21,763 nucleotides of DNA from Bacteroidota bacterium (GTDB taxonomy: Bacteria; Bacteroidota; Bacteroidia; Flavobacteriales; Flavobacteriaceae). Made by a program: the position numbers and the translations under genes. The notes beneath the pieces are model-generated. The model had not been told where the DNA came from and made no database searches. It saw only the letters and a list, made by a program, of their open reading frames with translations. This document shows positions 21,361-21,763 of the stretch, one piece after another; within the stretch, counting starts at the first letter, position 1, and every line of letters begins with the position of its first letter. The stretch is from contig SMXJ01000024.1 in the NCBI GenBank assembly GCA_004356305.1, positions 1 to 21,763 on the forward strand, read 5' to 3'.

Positions 21361-21763
21361 TTAATCAATTAAAGGTAAGAAAATATGCGCTTTCCAATTC
21401 ATTGGGTCTCCACCTACATGGGGGTCGACCAAATACAGCTCAATAGGGAGCTCCCGGATCTTCATATTATTTCTTTCCGCATGATCTAATAAGTAGTACC
21501 ATGCGTTGTTTGAAATACTGTAGTTGCCGTTGAATTCGGCTTTAAGTACCCTAATTGGAGCCAAGGTTTTAAACTGAAGTTGAGCGTTTTGAGGGATTGA
21601 ATCCGACTTTTCAATCGGGAAACAAAAATTGAATTTGATGGTTTCCTCCATTTTGTCCCAGGAAGTCACTTCCAAAAATGGATCGCCCTTAAGCTCGATA
21701 TCGTTGCTATTGATATAGTTCAAAATAGTGGCGATATTGGAAAGCATATTTTTTGCTTTTTTA
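21361..21763 (-). CDS. GyrI-like effector-binding domain protein (5' end outside the window)
   Basis: The frame is open to the right edge; five codons (KKAKN) precede the Met at 21747, so that Met may be internal. The visible 128 residues look like a GyrI-like/AraC effector-binding domain: DPFLEVTSWDKMEETIKF, then FCFPI (about 41-45), KAEFNGNYSISNNAWYYLLDHAE, and RELPIELYLVDPHVGGDP, ending in an acidic strand. Such domains bind small ligands or toxins. In Bacteroidetes they often form the C-terminal half of a protein with an N-terminal SRPBCC domain, which would lie outside the window. No DNA-binding helix-turn-helix is visible, so a transcription-factor role cannot be claimed. It lies 79 nt upstream of the invertase on the same strand. 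Confidence 0.72.
   Translation of the reverse strand, partial: KKAKNMLSNIATILNYINSNDIELKGDPFLEVTSWDKMEETIKFNFCFPIEKSDSIPQNAQLQFKTLAPIRVLKAEFNGNYSISNNAWYYLLDHAERNNMKIRELPIELYLVDPHVGGDPMNWKAHIFLPLID

Noticed and set aside
1..21763. CRISPR arrays, tRNA genes, insertion sequences or prophage genes
   Set aside because: No regularly spaced repeats, cloverleaf-like segments, transposase motifs or terminal inverted repeats were found by reading both strands.

Overview
The window looks like a chromosomal segment of a marine-type Flavobacteriaceae (Bacteroidetes). Support comes from low GC, A/T-rich spacers, TAnnTTTG-like -7 promoter elements, weak Shine-Dalgarno sequences, and protein families typical of that group (DUF547, SLC45-like symporter, GH113, conserved 73-aa helical protein). 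This is inferred from sequence character; no species can be named. No tRNA, rRNA, CRISPR array, insertion sequence or phage gene was seen.

Left edge (1-3.64 kb). On the minus strand, an FAD/NAD(P) oxidoreductase is followed 3 nt later by a window-truncated membrane protein, probably its electron-transfer partner. Divergent from these, on the plus strand, are a secreted DUF547 protein and a lipoprotein glycosidase of the GH113 type.

Arsenosugar region (3.69-11.82 kb, minus strand). Ten consecutive co-directional genes look like one operon. In transcription order they are: CMD/AhpD-like peroxidase-family protein, ArsS radical SAM enzyme, exported rhodanese, TIGR04282 transferase, purine nucleoside phosphorylase, ArsM arsenite methyltransferase, a divergent PiT-family transporter with a Cys-rich loop, a sterol-desaturase/fatty-acid-hydroxylase membrane protein, a DUF547 lipoprotein, and a TIGR04283 glycosyltransferase. 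The core logic is ArsM methylating As(III), ArsS attaching the 5'-deoxyadenosyl group to dimethylarsenite, the phosphorylase removing adenine, and the glycosyltransferases decorating the ribose. The transporter, the di-iron hydroxylase, the rhodanese and DUF547 are the undescribed part. They suggest arsenic uptake at one end and a lipid or envelope-linked arsenical at the other. No arsR, arsC or arsenite efflux gene lies in the window.

Spacer and small gene (11.82-12.6 kb). A 511-bp gene-free spacer holds one good hairpin. A 73-aa conserved helical protein follows, with a strong bidirectional terminator shared with the convergent sugar operon.

Disaccharide region (12.6-21.76 kb, minus strand). 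A GH100-like invertase stands just upstream of a tightly overlapping five-gene operon: SLC45-like disaccharide symporter, MFS transporter, GH37 neutral trehalase, PfkB sugar kinase and sodium:solute symporter. Together these can import sucrose and/or trehalose, hydrolyse them in the cytoplasm and phosphorylate fructose. The trehalase carries the calcium-binding N-terminal domain otherwise familiar from fungal neutral trehalases. AACGTT-centred palindromes stand in front of both the symporter and the invertase and look like LacI-family operators. The spacer between invertase and symporter contains dispersed-repeat-like sequence. The right edge cuts through a protein with a GyrI-like effector-binding domain.
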